A DNA stretch of 64,000 nucleotides from Hungatella_A sp034142505 (GTDB lineage: Bacteria; Bacillota; Clostridia; Lachnospirales; Lachnospiraceae). Below are positions 53,217 to 61,559 of the stretch, piece by piece (position 1 is the first letter of the stretch; each line of letters begins with the position of its first letter). The translations under genes were made by a program, and so were the position numbers. The DNA is taken from NCBI GenBank assembly GCA_034142505.1, contig JAWZDV010000006.1, positions 62,001-126,000 on the forward strand. Direction: 5' to 3'. The notes under the pieces were generated by a model that made no database searches, had not been told where the DNA came from, and was given only the letters and a program-made list of their open reading frames with translations.

Positions 53217-54578
53217 TTAATACCCTAACTGATTCTTCAGCTGCTCCTCTGCCGCCGCAAGTCCTTCTTCGATTGTCGCGCTTCCACTCATGTATGCGGA
53301 AAGTCCTGTGGTTACAGCGTCGTTGGCCTCTGCTACATAACCTCCATAGTTTACACCCGGTACTTTATCAAGAGTGTCTGCAAACAGAGCGTAGATTTTC
53401 TGGCCGCCAAAATACTCATCCTCTGTCTCGAATGCCTCGCCTGACAAAGCAGGTTTATAACCAGATACACAGGCGTAATCCAGCATAATTTCTTTGTAAT
53501 ATTCGGTATCGGTAAATACGGTTTTCAGTAAATCAATTGCCACATCTTTGTTTGCGGATTTTTCAGCTACATACCAGGAAGATCCACCTAAGTTGGATGC
53601 ATTAACCGCGCCTTCCAGATTGCTGAATCTTGGGGTGGTTGTGATTTTCCACAAACCGCTCTGGTCTTCTGCCGCCTTAATGGTGGATGCCATCCAAGGG
53701 CCATTGACAATGGCTGCTACCTTGCCGCTGTTAAGTGCGCCCGCACGGTCTCCGGTTCCCTCTGCCTCAAAGAGAATCCCCTTATCCTTCATCTGTTTGA
53801 TAATGTCAAATCCAGCTTTCAGCGCTTCGTTTCCTGTAAGATCAATGGTTCCATTCTCATCAAAATACCAGCATCCCGCAGACTGCATCATGGAACGGAG
53901 AAGCGTTGTCTTGTTAGCTGCCATCTCCACGATCATATCCGCACCGCTGGCGGCTTTTACAGCTTCACCAATCTCCATAAATTTTTCCCAAGTACAGTTT
54001 TCAATATCTTCCTCTTTGAATCCGGCTTTTTCAAGCATGTCTGTCCGGTAAAACAGAACAGAAGCGCCTGTATCCAGTGGTACTCCATACTGTTTGCCGT
54101 CATAGCTGACTGATGCCTTTTTGAAATCCAGGAAATTGCTGTAATCCACCTGATCTGTCAAATCAGCAAAACTTCCCTTAAAGGATTTTAAATATTTTCC
54201 GGACACATAGTCTTCCATTAATACAATATCAGGCATACCGGAACCACCGCCTGCAAGAGCCGTCTGCATCTTTGTATAAACGTCCTCCTTGGCCAGGCTG
54301 ACTACCTCAACGGTAACTTCCGGATGTTCCTTCGCATAATAATCTCCAGCCAGTTTCATAATCGGTACATTGTAGTTATCATCCCAGGCCCATACGGTAA
54401 TGGTTGTACTTCCAGCGGCTGCCCCCTGGGCCGCTGTCGTTGTTTCTCCTGCCGATTTGTTTCCCGTTGTCTCGCTCCCTGCCGGTTGCTTACCCGCACC
54501 GGAACAGCCGGATAATAATCCTGCTGTCATCACAACTGCCAATGCTGATGCCATAAGTTTTTTCTTGTTTTTCATCAT
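53217..54578 (-). CDS. Carbohydrate ABC transporter substrate-binding lipoprotein (CUT1)
   Basis: A 453-residue extracellular solute-binding protein (family 1). The lipoprotein signal ends in LLSGC (Cys25), followed by a short Ser/Thr/Ala linker. The mature part starts TITVWAWDDNYNVPIMKLAGDYYAKEHPEVTVEVV and includes GVPLDTGASVLFYRTDML and AAIVNGPWMASTIK. It is first in the operon that runs to dgoA. Two adjacent ATGs follow AGGAGAAGAGG. IclR-type operator palindromes lie just downstream of its promoter. Confidence 0.9.
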   Translation of the reverse strand: MMKNKKKLMASALAVVMTAGLLSGCSGAGKQPAGSETTGNKSAGETTTAAQGAAAGSTTITVWAWDDNYNVPIMKLAGDYYAKEHPEVTVEVVSLAKEDVYTKMQTALAGGGSGMPDIVLMEDYVSGKYLKSFKGSFADLTDQVDYSNFLDFKKASVSYDGKQYGVPLDTGASVLFYRTDMLEKAGFKEEDIENCTWEKFMEIGEAVKAASGADMIVEMAANKTTLLRSMMQSAGCWYFDENGTIDLTGNEALKAGFDIIKQMKDKGILFEAEGTGDRAGALNSGKVAAIVNGPWMASTIKAAEDQSGLWKITTTPRFSNLEGAVNASNLGGSSWYVAEKSANKDVAIDLLKTVFTDTEYYKEIMLDYACVSGYKPALSGEAFETEDEYFGGQKIYALFADTLDKVPGVNYGGYVAEANDAVTTGLSAYMSGSATIEEGLAAAEEQLKNQLGY

Positions 54579-54597
54579 AACCTCTTCTCCTTCATGT

Positions 54598-54648
54598 GTC
54601 CGTATATACGTACATCGTATGTATATCGGTATTTATGGTTTTATAATA
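54598..54648 (-). promoter_or_regulatory. Promoter -10 and IclR operator palindromes of the importer/dgo operon
   Basis: Minus strand -10 TATTAT (54648-54643) with a weak -35. Just downstream lie GTCCGTATATACGTAC (54598-54613) and a related CGTATGTATATCGGTA (54616-54631). The first is nearly identical to the palindrome in the iclR leader. Binding here would block early elongation. Confidence 0.5.
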
Positions 54649-54779
54649 TCATATTTGTTTCCAGATTGCCACCCTTACTTTTTGTTTGGCACATTTTTGT
54701 ATATTTTGTCGAACTATGTCATATCCATTTGTGCATTATATATATATTACTCTTTTAATACACTTTTTTCTGTTATAAA

Positions 54780-54808
54780 TTGACATTCCGGCTTCGCCAT
54801 GTTATAGT
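54780..54808 (+). promoter_or_regulatory. Sigma-A promoter of iclR-dgoD
   Basis: TTGACA (54780-54785), a 17-base spacer and TATAGT (54803-54808), a near-consensus pair 58 bases before the iclR ATG. Confidence 0.8.
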
Positions 54809-54835
54809 CTCATTATATTTAAAAATCAATATGTA

Positions 54836-54851
54836 GTACGGATATACGTAC
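54836..54851 (+). promoter_or_regulatory. Palindromic operator in the iclR leader
   Basis: GTACGGATATACGTAC (54836-54851) has perfect GTACG/CGTAC arms and sits just before the ribosome site (AAAGGAGG). A near-copy lies at 54598-54613 near the divergent promoter. It is probably the IclR-family binding site for autoregulation. Confidence 0.6.
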
Positions 54852-54866
54852 AAAGGAGGCAATTCC

Positions 54867-55649
54867 ATGAATCAATTAACTTCTCACCGCTCCACAGAGC
54901 GGGTACTGGACGCCCTGGAATTAGTAGCTTTTGGCAATGCCGTGGGATATACCTTGAGTGAAATCAGCCATAAACTAAACATTCCCAAAAGCAGTATCCA
55001 GCCTATTCTCCATACTCTTCTGCAACGCGGTTATTTGTCCCATGATGATAACACCGGTCGCTACACCATTGGTTACTCTTCCTTCCAGCTTGGTTCTTCC
55101 TTCTTAGGGAGTTTAAATATCATTGATGAGATTTCAAAAGAGTTAGAGCGTATCACCTCTATCTGTTTGGAGACGACCTACTGCGCCACTTTAAAAGAAG
55201 GTAATGCCTTCTATATTGCAAAGGCAGATTCCCCGGAACCGATCCGCATGGTAGCAAGAATTGGACACACGCTTCCCGCTTACAGTACCGGCGTCGGCAA
55301 AGCTCTGCTGACCGATTTTACCTTACAGGAACTTCGCAAATTATATCCGGAAGGACTCATTCCGCAAACCGAACATACCATCACAGATTTTGTGGAACTG
55401 CACAACCAGCTTCAAACCGCCAAACGAGAAGGGTTTGCCTACGAAAAAGAGGAATCCAACCAGTATATCCAATGTATTGCGACGCCAATCCGCAAGGGAG
55501 AACGCATTGTCGCAGCCATCAGCGCAGCCATCCCTATCTTCCGTTACACAGATGAAAAAGGCGAATTGATCCGACTGTCCCTGTCCCAGGCCAAAAACAA
55601 ACTGGAAAAGCTCATGGAAAATACAGACATTGATTTGTCATCATACTAA
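54867..55649 (+). CDS. IclR family transcriptional regulator
   Basis: A 260-residue IclR protein. The winged helix-turn-helix at about 8-70 (TLSEISHKLNIPKSSIQPILHTLLQRGYL) is followed by the effector domain (ARIGHTLPAYSTGVGKALL, EGFAYEKEESNQYIQCIATPI). The family usually represses sugar-acid genes and is released by a pathway metabolite; galactonate or 2-keto-3-deoxygalactonate are candidates. It is divergent from the importer/dgo operon and 27 bases upstream of dgoD. The ATG is preceded by AAAGGAGG. Confidence 0.92.
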   Translation: MNQLTSHRSTERVLDALELVAFGNAVGYTLSEISHKLNIPKSSIQPILHTLLQRGYLSHDDNTGRYTIGYSSFQLGSSFLGSLNIIDEISKELERITSICLETTYCATLKEGNAFYIAKADSPEPIRMVARIGHTLPAYSTGVGKALLTDFTLQELRKLYPEGLIPQTEHTITDFVELHNQLQTAKREGFAYEKEESNQYIQCIATPIRKGERIVAAISAAIPIFRYTDEKGELIRLSLSQAKNKLEKLMENTDIDLSSY

Positions 55650-55676
55650 TAATCAATTACGAGAAGGAGATATACT

Positions 55677-56825
55677 ATGAAAATTTTATCGATCAACACA
55701 TATCTTGTCCGTCCAAGATGGGCATTTGTTGAGATTGAGACGGACGACGGTTTCGCTGGCTGGGGGGAAGCTGTTATAGAAGGAAAAGCCTCTACCGTGC
55801 AGGCGGCGGTGCAGGAGATGTCCTCTTATTTAATCGGCAGGAACCCTCTCGATATTGAGGATATCTGGAATCTGCTGTACCGGGCTGCATTTTACAGAGG
55901 TGGTCCTATTTTGATGAGCGCTATCTCTGGCATTGACCAGGCTCTTTGGGACATCAAAGGCAGGTACCACAACGCGCCAATCTATGAATTGATGGGGGGA
56001 AAATGCCGGAATAGTATGAAAGTCTATTCCTGGGTAGGCGGAGACCGCCCCAGCGACGTGGCCGATGCCGCCTATGACAGACAGCAGAATGGATTTACTG
56101 CAATCAAGATGAATGCCACTGAGGAACTCCAGTTTATTGATTCTTATGAAAAAATTGATTCTGTTCTGGAACGGGTCGCGTCCATACGGGAAAAGACCGG
56201 CAAATATTTTGGAATCGCCGTTGATTTTCATGGCCGTGTCCACAAGCCAATGGCAAAAATTCTGGCTAAAAAACTGGAAGAATTTGACCTCATGTTTCTT
56301 GAGGAGCCGGTTCTTTGCGAACATATGGAAGATTTTAAAGAAATTGCCGCATGCTGCAATATCCCTATTGCCACCGGCGAGCGGCTGTTTTCCAAATATG
56401 ATTTCAAGCAGTTGTTTGCTGTTGGCGGAGTTGATATCATCCAGCCTGATTTATCCCACGCGGGAGGCATCACAGAAGTCAAAAAGATCGCTTCTATGGC
56501 GGAAGCCCATGATGTGGCTCTGGCCCCCCATTGTCCTCTTGGTCCCATCGCCTTGTCCGCCTGCCTGCAGGTTGACGCCACCTGCTACAACGCCGCTATC
56601 CAGGAACAGAGTATTGGAATTCATTACAATGTAGGAAAAAGTGTCCTGGATTACATTAAAAACCCTGAAATTTTTACCTTCCATGATGGTTATGTATCAC
56701 TGCCGGAAGCGCCAGGCCTTGGCCTTGAGATTAATAAAGATCTGATCTTAGAAGAGAACCAGACTCCGCACCAGTGGAAAAATCCTGTGTGGCGACATCA
56801 GGACGGATCGATTGCCGAGTGGTAA
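55677..56825 (+). CDS. dgoD: D-galactonate dehydratase
   Basis: A 382-residue enolase-superfamily (mandelate racemase type) enzyme, the same length as Escherichia coli DgoD and closely similar from start to end. Shared blocks include YRAAFYRGGPILMSAISGIDQALWDIKG and YSWVGGDRPSDV. The metal and catalytic residues lie in VDFHGRV (Asp, His), FLEEPV (Glu), TGERLFSKYDFK (Glu) and APHCPLGPIAL (His), and the C-terminus is WRHQDGSIAEW. It dehydrates D-galactonate to 2-keto-3-deoxygalactonate. It is co-transcribed with iclR; GAAGGAGA precedes the ATG. Confidence 0.95.
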   Translation: MKILSINTYLVRPRWAFVEIETDDGFAGWGEAVIEGKASTVQAAVQEMSSYLIGRNPLDIEDIWNLLYRAAFYRGGPILMSAISGIDQALWDIKGRYHNAPIYELMGGKCRNSMKVYSWVGGDRPSDVADAAYDRQQNGFTAIKMNATEELQFIDSYEKIDSVLERVASIREKTGKYFGIAVDFHGRVHKPMAKILAKKLEEFDLMFLEEPVLCEHMEDFKEIAACCNIPIATGERLFSKYDFKQLFAVGGVDIIQPDLSHAGGITEVKKIASMAEAHDVALAPHCPLGPIALSACLQVDATCYNAAIQEQSIGIHYNVGKSVLDYIKNPEIFTFHDGYVSLPEAPGLGLEINKDLILEENQTPHQWKNPVWRHQDGSIAEW

Positions 56826-56857
56826 GTCCAGCTTGAATGAGCGCTTCAAACAGCTTT

Positions 56858-56912
56858 TAAAAAAACCAAACACAGGGAGTCCCAAGCATCCATTTGCTTA
56901 GAACTCCCTGTT
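56858..56912. terminator. Bidirectional terminator between dgoD and phoR
   Basis: CAGGGAGT (56873-56880) pairs with ACTCCCTG (56903-56910), with an inner AAGCA/TGCTT stem. The minus strand continues GTTTGGTTTTTTT, a strong tail for the pst-pho operon; the plus strand continues TTCTCT and can serve dgoD. Confidence 0.85.
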
Positions 56913-56946
56913 CTCTGATCCAAAAAATCACATTTCCTCTCCCCTG

Positions 56947-58620
56947 CTAAAACAAAATCTTGACCTTAGTCCCAACATCAATCTGACTGTCCAGCACCAC
57001 CTGAGCATTGTGATAGATCGCCCCATGCTTTACTATGGACAGTCCCAGACCAGTTCCGCCGATCTGCCGGCTGTGGCTTTTATCCACCCGGTAGAATCGC
57101 TCGAATACCCGGTCTTTGTCTGCTTCAGGGATTCCGATTCCAGTGTCGGACACTTCAATAAATGGATGATCATTTTCCAGACCCGTGGTGACTGTCACAA
57201 CACCGTTCTTCCGGTTATATTTGATCCCATTATCGCAGAGATTGTAAATCAGCTCGTCCAGAATCTGGGCCGTGCCGGTCACGGTCACAGGCTCGCCCTT
57301 CAGTTCCAGTTTCACATTCCGGTCTTTGGCATGGCTTTGCAGGCGGTTCGTCACGATGACCGCAATCTGGTATAAATCCACGGTAGATTTGTTTAAATCC
57401 ACCTGGTTTTCATCCAGCTGTGACAGCTTGATAATATCCCCAATCAGAGAAATCATCCGTTGTGCCTCCTGGTAAATATTCTCGGAGAACCGTTTCATAT
57501 CCTCCGGCTTCACCAGCCCGTTCTTCATGATCTCCGCATAGCCGGAGATGGAAGTCAGCGGCGTTTTCAATTCATGTGAGACATTGGCGGAAAACTCTCT
57601 TCGCAGGCCCTCCCGCTCCTGTTTCTCCGTCACATCCAGAATGACAATGATAGCGCCGGTTATCTCCTGTTTGTCAGCCACCGGGTTGGCGATAATCTGG
57701 TAACTCCTTCCGGCAATCTCCATCACATGCTCATTGTGAAGCCCATTAAGCGCGTCATCCACCGCTCTGCGGAAGTTCTGGCTCCGGTTGAAGTTCAGGA
57801 TATTGACCCCATTTTCTCTGGCATACTGCTCATCCACACCGAGAATCTTCATGGCGCTTGAGTTGTAGGAAGCGACCTCCGCCTTCTTCCCCACTACGAT
57901 AAATCCTTCGCTCATATTCTCCGTAATGGCCGCAAATTCTTTCTGCTTCGCCTTCAGGGTATCAATCTGGCTCTGAATCGTCCGCTGCTGCCGTTCCACC
58001 TTTCCAACCAGGGGCGCCAGCTCATCATAGATATGATTCTCCTCCGGATGGTCCAGATCCAATTCATTGATGGGCTTTACAATCCGCTTCGTCTGCCACT
58101 CCGCCAGTACCATGCTGAGAATCAGCACTGCCACCGCCAGCAGCCCCATAAACGGAATCAGCTGCAGTACCGACGACAGCACACTCTTCGTCGTATTCGC
58201 CACGCGGACCACCGTGCCGTCATTTAGGAGAACTGCATAATAGTACGTCTTCTCCGCCAAGGTCTCCGAAGTTCTGGTACTCTCCCCGGCGCCCTTCTCC
58301 AGCGCGCTGATCACCTCCGGCCGGTCCGCGTGATTCTCCATCTCGTCGTTGGATGCGTAATTGTCATACAGTACCGTGCCATCCGCTCCAATCAGAGTAA
58401 TCCGGTTCTGGCTGCTGCCCCGGATTTTGCCGGACAGCGTCGTCAAATACTCTTTCCCCGAGAGTTCCATGCCGCTCTGGATATATCTGGCCTCCGTGAC
58501 TACCTCCTGTTTCATCTGCATCTCCAGGCGGTTATAATAAACCACCGTGCTCATCACCGAAGACAGCAGAATCGCCACAAGCGCAATCAGGCACATGTTC
58601 CTATATATCTTTTTCTTCAT
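56947..58620 (-). CDS. phoR: Phosphate-type sensor histidine kinase
   Basis: A 557-residue membrane kinase. A first membrane helix (about 10-30), an extracellular domain of about 115 residues and a second helix near 155-175 lead to HAMP-like/PAS segments (EGFIVVGKKAEVASYNSSAMKILGV). HisKA follows with phospho-acceptor His in FSANVSHELKTPLTS, then HATPase (NLCDNGIKYNRKNG, VSDTGIGIP, GTGLGLSIVKHG). It senses phosphate status with the Pst/PhoU system and phosphorylates the PhoB-like regulator. Its ATG overlaps that regulator's stop codon. It is the last gene of the operon. Confidence 0.9.
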   Translation of the reverse strand: MKKKIYRNMCLIALVAILLSSVMSTVVYYNRLEMQMKQEVVTEARYIQSGMELSGKEYLTTLSGKIRGSSQNRITLIGADGTVLYDNYASNDEMENHADRPEVISALEKGAGESTRTSETLAEKTYYYAVLLNDGTVVRVANTTKSVLSSVLQLIPFMGLLAVAVLILSMVLAEWQTKRIVKPINELDLDHPEENHIYDELAPLVGKVERQQRTIQSQIDTLKAKQKEFAAITENMSEGFIVVGKKAEVASYNSSAMKILGVDEQYARENGVNILNFNRSQNFRRAVDDALNGLHNEHVMEIAGRSYQIIANPVADKQEITGAIIVILDVTEKQEREGLRREFSANVSHELKTPLTSISGYAEIMKNGLVKPEDMKRFSENIYQEAQRMISLIGDIIKLSQLDENQVDLNKSTVDLYQIAVIVTNRLQSHAKDRNVKLELKGEPVTVTGTAQILDELIYNLCDNGIKYNRKNGVVTVTTGLENDHPFIEVSDTGIGIPEADKDRVFERFYRVDKSHSRQIGGTGLGLSIVKHGAIYHNAQVVLDSQIDVGTKVKILF

Positions 58621-59291
58621 CAGATTTCCTCCATCTTGTAGCCTACGCCGCGGATGGTTTCAATGTAATTGCCGCCCAGCCCCAGTTTCTGCCTGAGAGT
58701 CCTGATATGAACATCCACCGTCCGGGTCTCCCCGTCGAAATCATAGCCCCAGATCTTGGACAGCAGCTGGTCTCTGGTCAGCACAATTCCCTCATTCTCC
58801 ATCAGATAGCAGAGCAGTTCGAACTCCTTAAATGTCAATACCACCAGATTGCCATCCACCGTCACCGCATGTTTTCCCACATCCACTCTGATCGGTCCCA
58901 CCTGATAAAGGCTGGCTTTCTGTTCCGGCTCCGTACGGCGCAGCACCGCCTTCACCCGGGACACCAGCTCCATCATGCCAAATGGCTTTGGAATATAATC
59001 ATCCGCCCCGCTGTCCAGCCCGATCACCTTGTCATACTCCGTCCCCTTGGCCGTCAGCATGATCACCGGAATCTTCTCCGTCGCCGTGGAAGTCCGCAGT
59101 TTTTTCAGTATCGTCAGTCCGTCCTCGTCCGGCAGCATGATATCTAACAGCACCAGAGACGGCGTACTGCTCCTCATCACATTCCAAAAATCCTTCGCAC
59201 ATGCAAAACCCGTAGCCGGAATCCCCGTACTCTGCAAGGTATAAATCACCAGCTCCCGGATACTGTTGTCATCTTCAACCAGATATATCAT
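58620..59291 (-). CDS. phoB: Phosphate response regulator (PhoB/PhoP, OmpR family)
   Basis: A 223-residue response regulator. The receiver has the acidic pocket YLVEDDN, the phospho-acceptor Asp in LVLLDIMLPDEDGL and Lys in VIMLTAKG. A winged helix follows (VLTFKEFELLCYLMENEGIVLTRDQLLSKIWGYDFDGETRTVDVHIRTLRQKLG), as in PhoB/PhoP. It is expected to bind the TTTACA/TTAACA-type repeats upstream of pstS and so autoregulate the operon. Confidence 0.92.
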   Translation of the reverse strand: MIYLVEDDNSIRELVIYTLQSTGIPATGFACAKDFWNVMRSSTPSLVLLDIMLPDEDGLTILKKLRTSTATEKIPVIMLTAKGTEYDKVIGLDSGADDYIPKPFGMMELVSRVKAVLRRTEPEQKASLYQVGPIRVDVGKHAVTVDGNLVVLTFKEFELLCYLMENEGIVLTRDQLLSKIWGYDFDGETRTVDVHIRTLRQKLGLGGNYIETIRGVGYKMEEI

Positions 59292-59294
59292 ATT

Positions 59295-59936
59295 TTACTC
59301 TCCTACATGGATTCCCGTAATGGAATACTCCACCCACTCCGCAATATTCGTCGCATGGTCGCCAATCCGTTCAAAATACTTTGCGATCATCAATAGATCA
59401 ATACAAAATTCTCCATTCAAACTGTCCTCACCGATCAGTCCGATCAATTCCTCTTTCACCTTGTCAAACAAGCTGTCCACGATATCATCGCTCTTCATCA
59501 CCTCTCTGGCAATGTCCAAATTCTTCTTCACAAAGGAATCAATGCTGGCCGTCACCATCTTCATGGTCGCCTCCGCCATATCGGTGATATGGACCTTGCT
59601 CTCCACATTGCTGTCCTTTAAATAGGCCGCGATCTCCACGATATCGGAAGCCTGGTCCCCGATCCGTTCCATATCCGATATCATTTTTAATGCCGCCGAC
59701 ACCAGCCGTAAATCCTTCGCCACCGGCTGCTGTTTCAGCAGCAGTTTAAAACACAGGTTCTCGATATCCCGTTCCTTCTGGTCAATCTCATGCTCAATAG
59801 CACGCACCTGCTCCGCAAATCCGCTCTCTCCCGCCAGAGCTTTTGACGCTCCTTCAATGGCATCCTCACACAGAGATCCCATGCGGATCAATTCTACATT
59901 TAACAACTCCAACTGCTCGTCGAAACGATTACGCAT
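59295..59936 (-). CDS. phoU: Phosphate uptake regulator PhoU
   Basis: A 213-residue PhoU: two repeated three-helix bundles with conserved acidic motifs (LRLVSAALKMISDMERIGDQASDI and LLMIAKYFERIGDHATNIAEWVEY). It links the Pst transporter to PhoR and damps the phosphate response. ATG at 59936 is chosen because GGGAGG lies 10 bases upstream inside the end of pstB; the TTG three codons earlier is too close to it. Confidence 0.92.
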   Translation of the reverse strand: MRNRFDEQLELLNVELIRMGSLCEDAIEGASKALAGESGFAEQVRAIEHEIDQKERDIENLCFKLLLKQQPVAKDLRLVSAALKMISDMERIGDQASDIVEIAAYLKDSNVESKVHITDMAEATMKMVTASIDSFVKKNLDIAREVMKSDDIVDSLFDKVKEELIGLIGEDSLNGEFCIDLLMIAKYFERIGDHATNIAEWVEYSITGIHVGE

Positions 59937-59937
59937 A

Positions 59938-60687
59938 TCAACCAAACCTCCCTGTAATATAATCTTCCGTCCTCTTATTCTCCGGCATGGAGAAAATCTG
60001 CTCCGTACTGCCGTATTCGATCACCTCTCCCAACAGGAAAAATGCGGTCTTATCAGAAATTCTGGCTGCCTGCTGCATGTTGTGAGTCACCATGACAATA
60101 GTATAATCTTTTTTCAGTTCCACAGCAAGGTCTTCTATCTTGGAGGTGGAAATCGGGTCCAGCGCAGAGGTCGGTTCATCCATCAATAACACATCCGGCT
60201 GCACCGCCAGCGCTCTCGCGATACAAAGCCGCTGCTGCTGACCGCCGGACAGTCCCAGGGCGCTCTTTTTCAACCGGTCCTTCAATTCCTCCCAGATCGC
60301 CGCGTCCCGAAGTGATTTTTCCACAATATCATCCAGCTTTACCTTGGAGTGAATCCCGTGGGTCCGCGGCCCAAACGCAATATTATCATAGACACTCATG
60401 GGAAATGGATTCGGCTTCTGGAACACCATCCCCACCCGCTTGCGCAGCAGATTGATATCCATATCCCCGTAAATATCCTCGCCGTCAAGCAGCGCCGTTC
60501 CGGTGATCTTACACCCCTCCACCAGATCATTCATCCGGTTTAAAGATTTTAACAGTGTGGACTTTCCACAGCCGGAAGGTCCGATAAATGCCGTGATCTC
60601 CCTGGGTTTGATATGCAGGTTGATATTTTTTAACGCCTTAAAATCCCCATAAAACAAATCCAGATTTTCAATTGTAAATTTATCCAT
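59938..60687 (-). CDS. pstB: Phosphate ABC transporter ATP-binding protein
   Basis: A 249-residue PstB with Walker A GPSGCGKST, signature LSGGQQQRLCIARAL, Walker B VLLMDEPTSALDP and the PstB-specific RVGMVFQKPNPFPMSVYDNIAFG. It drives phosphate import. Its ATG overlaps the pstA stop (TAATG). Length and motifs are standard. Confidence 0.96.
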   Translation of the reverse strand: MDKFTIENLDLFYGDFKALKNINLHIKPREITAFIGPSGCGKSTLLKSLNRMNDLVEGCKITGTALLDGEDIYGDMDINLLRKRVGMVFQKPNPFPMSVYDNIAFGPRTHGIHSKVKLDDIVEKSLRDAAIWEELKDRLKKSALGLSGGQQQRLCIARALAVQPDVLLMDEPTSALDPISTSKIEDLAVELKKDYTIVMVTHNMQQAARISDKTAFFLLGEVIEYGSTEQIFSMPENKRTEDYITGRFG

Positions 60688-61559
60688 TAATTCTTACCCT
60701 TTCCTATCTGTTTTGCAATAAAACCGGAAACCGCGTTAATTGCAACCACAATTACCAACAGTACCACGGCCGTGGCGTAAGACTGGTTAGTGTAGAGCCC
60801 CTCATTGGTCAGCACATACATATGTACCGCCAGAGTACGGCCGGAGCCCATCAGATTGTCCGGAATACCGGCCACCGTTCCCGCCGTATACATAAGCGCC
60901 GCCGTCTCCCCCACAATCCTTCCGACTGCCAGAATCACACCGGCTAAAATTCCCGGTACCGCGGAAGGAAGAACGATCTGAAACACCGTCCTCAGCCGCC
61001 CCGCTCCCAGCCCGAAGCTGCCTTCCCGGTAGGAATCAGGTACCGATTTTAATGCTTCCTCCGTGGTACGCATGATTAACGGCAATATCATAATTGCCAG
61101 TGTCAGCGCCCCGCCGATCAGGGAATATCCCCATTTCAGAGCCACGCCAAACAGAAGAAAACCAAACAGACCATACACAATTGACGGAATCCCCGAGAGC
61201 GTCTCCGCCGTCACCCGGACTACCTTAACCACCTTGTTGCCTCTCTTTGCATATTCCACCAGATAAATGGCGGCAAAAATCCCCAGCGGAGCCGCGATCA
61301 GCAGGGCCAGCGCCGTCATCGTGATGGTGTTGACCAGAGCCGGCATCAGCGAGACATTTTCACTGTTATACTCCCACGCAAACAGACTTGGCGTCAGATA
61401 AGGGATTCCTTTCATTAAAATATACAGAACCAAAAAGATTAACACAAACACCGTCACTGCCGCCGCCACGGTAACCAACAGCAAAAGTATCAATGACAGA
61501 GGGCTTCTTACATAAGAATGCAGCTGCTGTTTGAGAGACCGTTTATTGATTGCATCCAT
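60687..61559 (-). CDS. pstA: Phosphate ABC transporter permease PstA
   Basis: A 290-residue permease with six membrane helices and the binding-protein-dependent transport motif near 165-205 (EEALKSVPDSYREGSFGLGAGRLRTVFQIVLPSAVPGI). It pairs with PstC. It starts where the pstC stop codon ends (overlap of 1 base). Confidence 0.94.
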   Translation of the reverse strand: MDAINKRSLKQQLHSYVRSPLSLILLLLVTVAAAVTVFVLIFLVLYILMKGIPYLTPSLFAWEYNSENVSLMPALVNTITMTALALLIAAPLGIFAAIYLVEYAKRGNKVVKVVRVTAETLSGIPSIVYGLFGFLLFGVALKWGYSLIGGALTLAIMILPLIMRTTEEALKSVPDSYREGSFGLGAGRLRTVFQIVLPSAVPGILAGVILAVGRIVGETAALMYTAGTVAGIPDNLMGSGRTLAVHMYVLTNEGLYTNQSYATAVVLLVIVVAINAVSGFIAKQIGKGKN

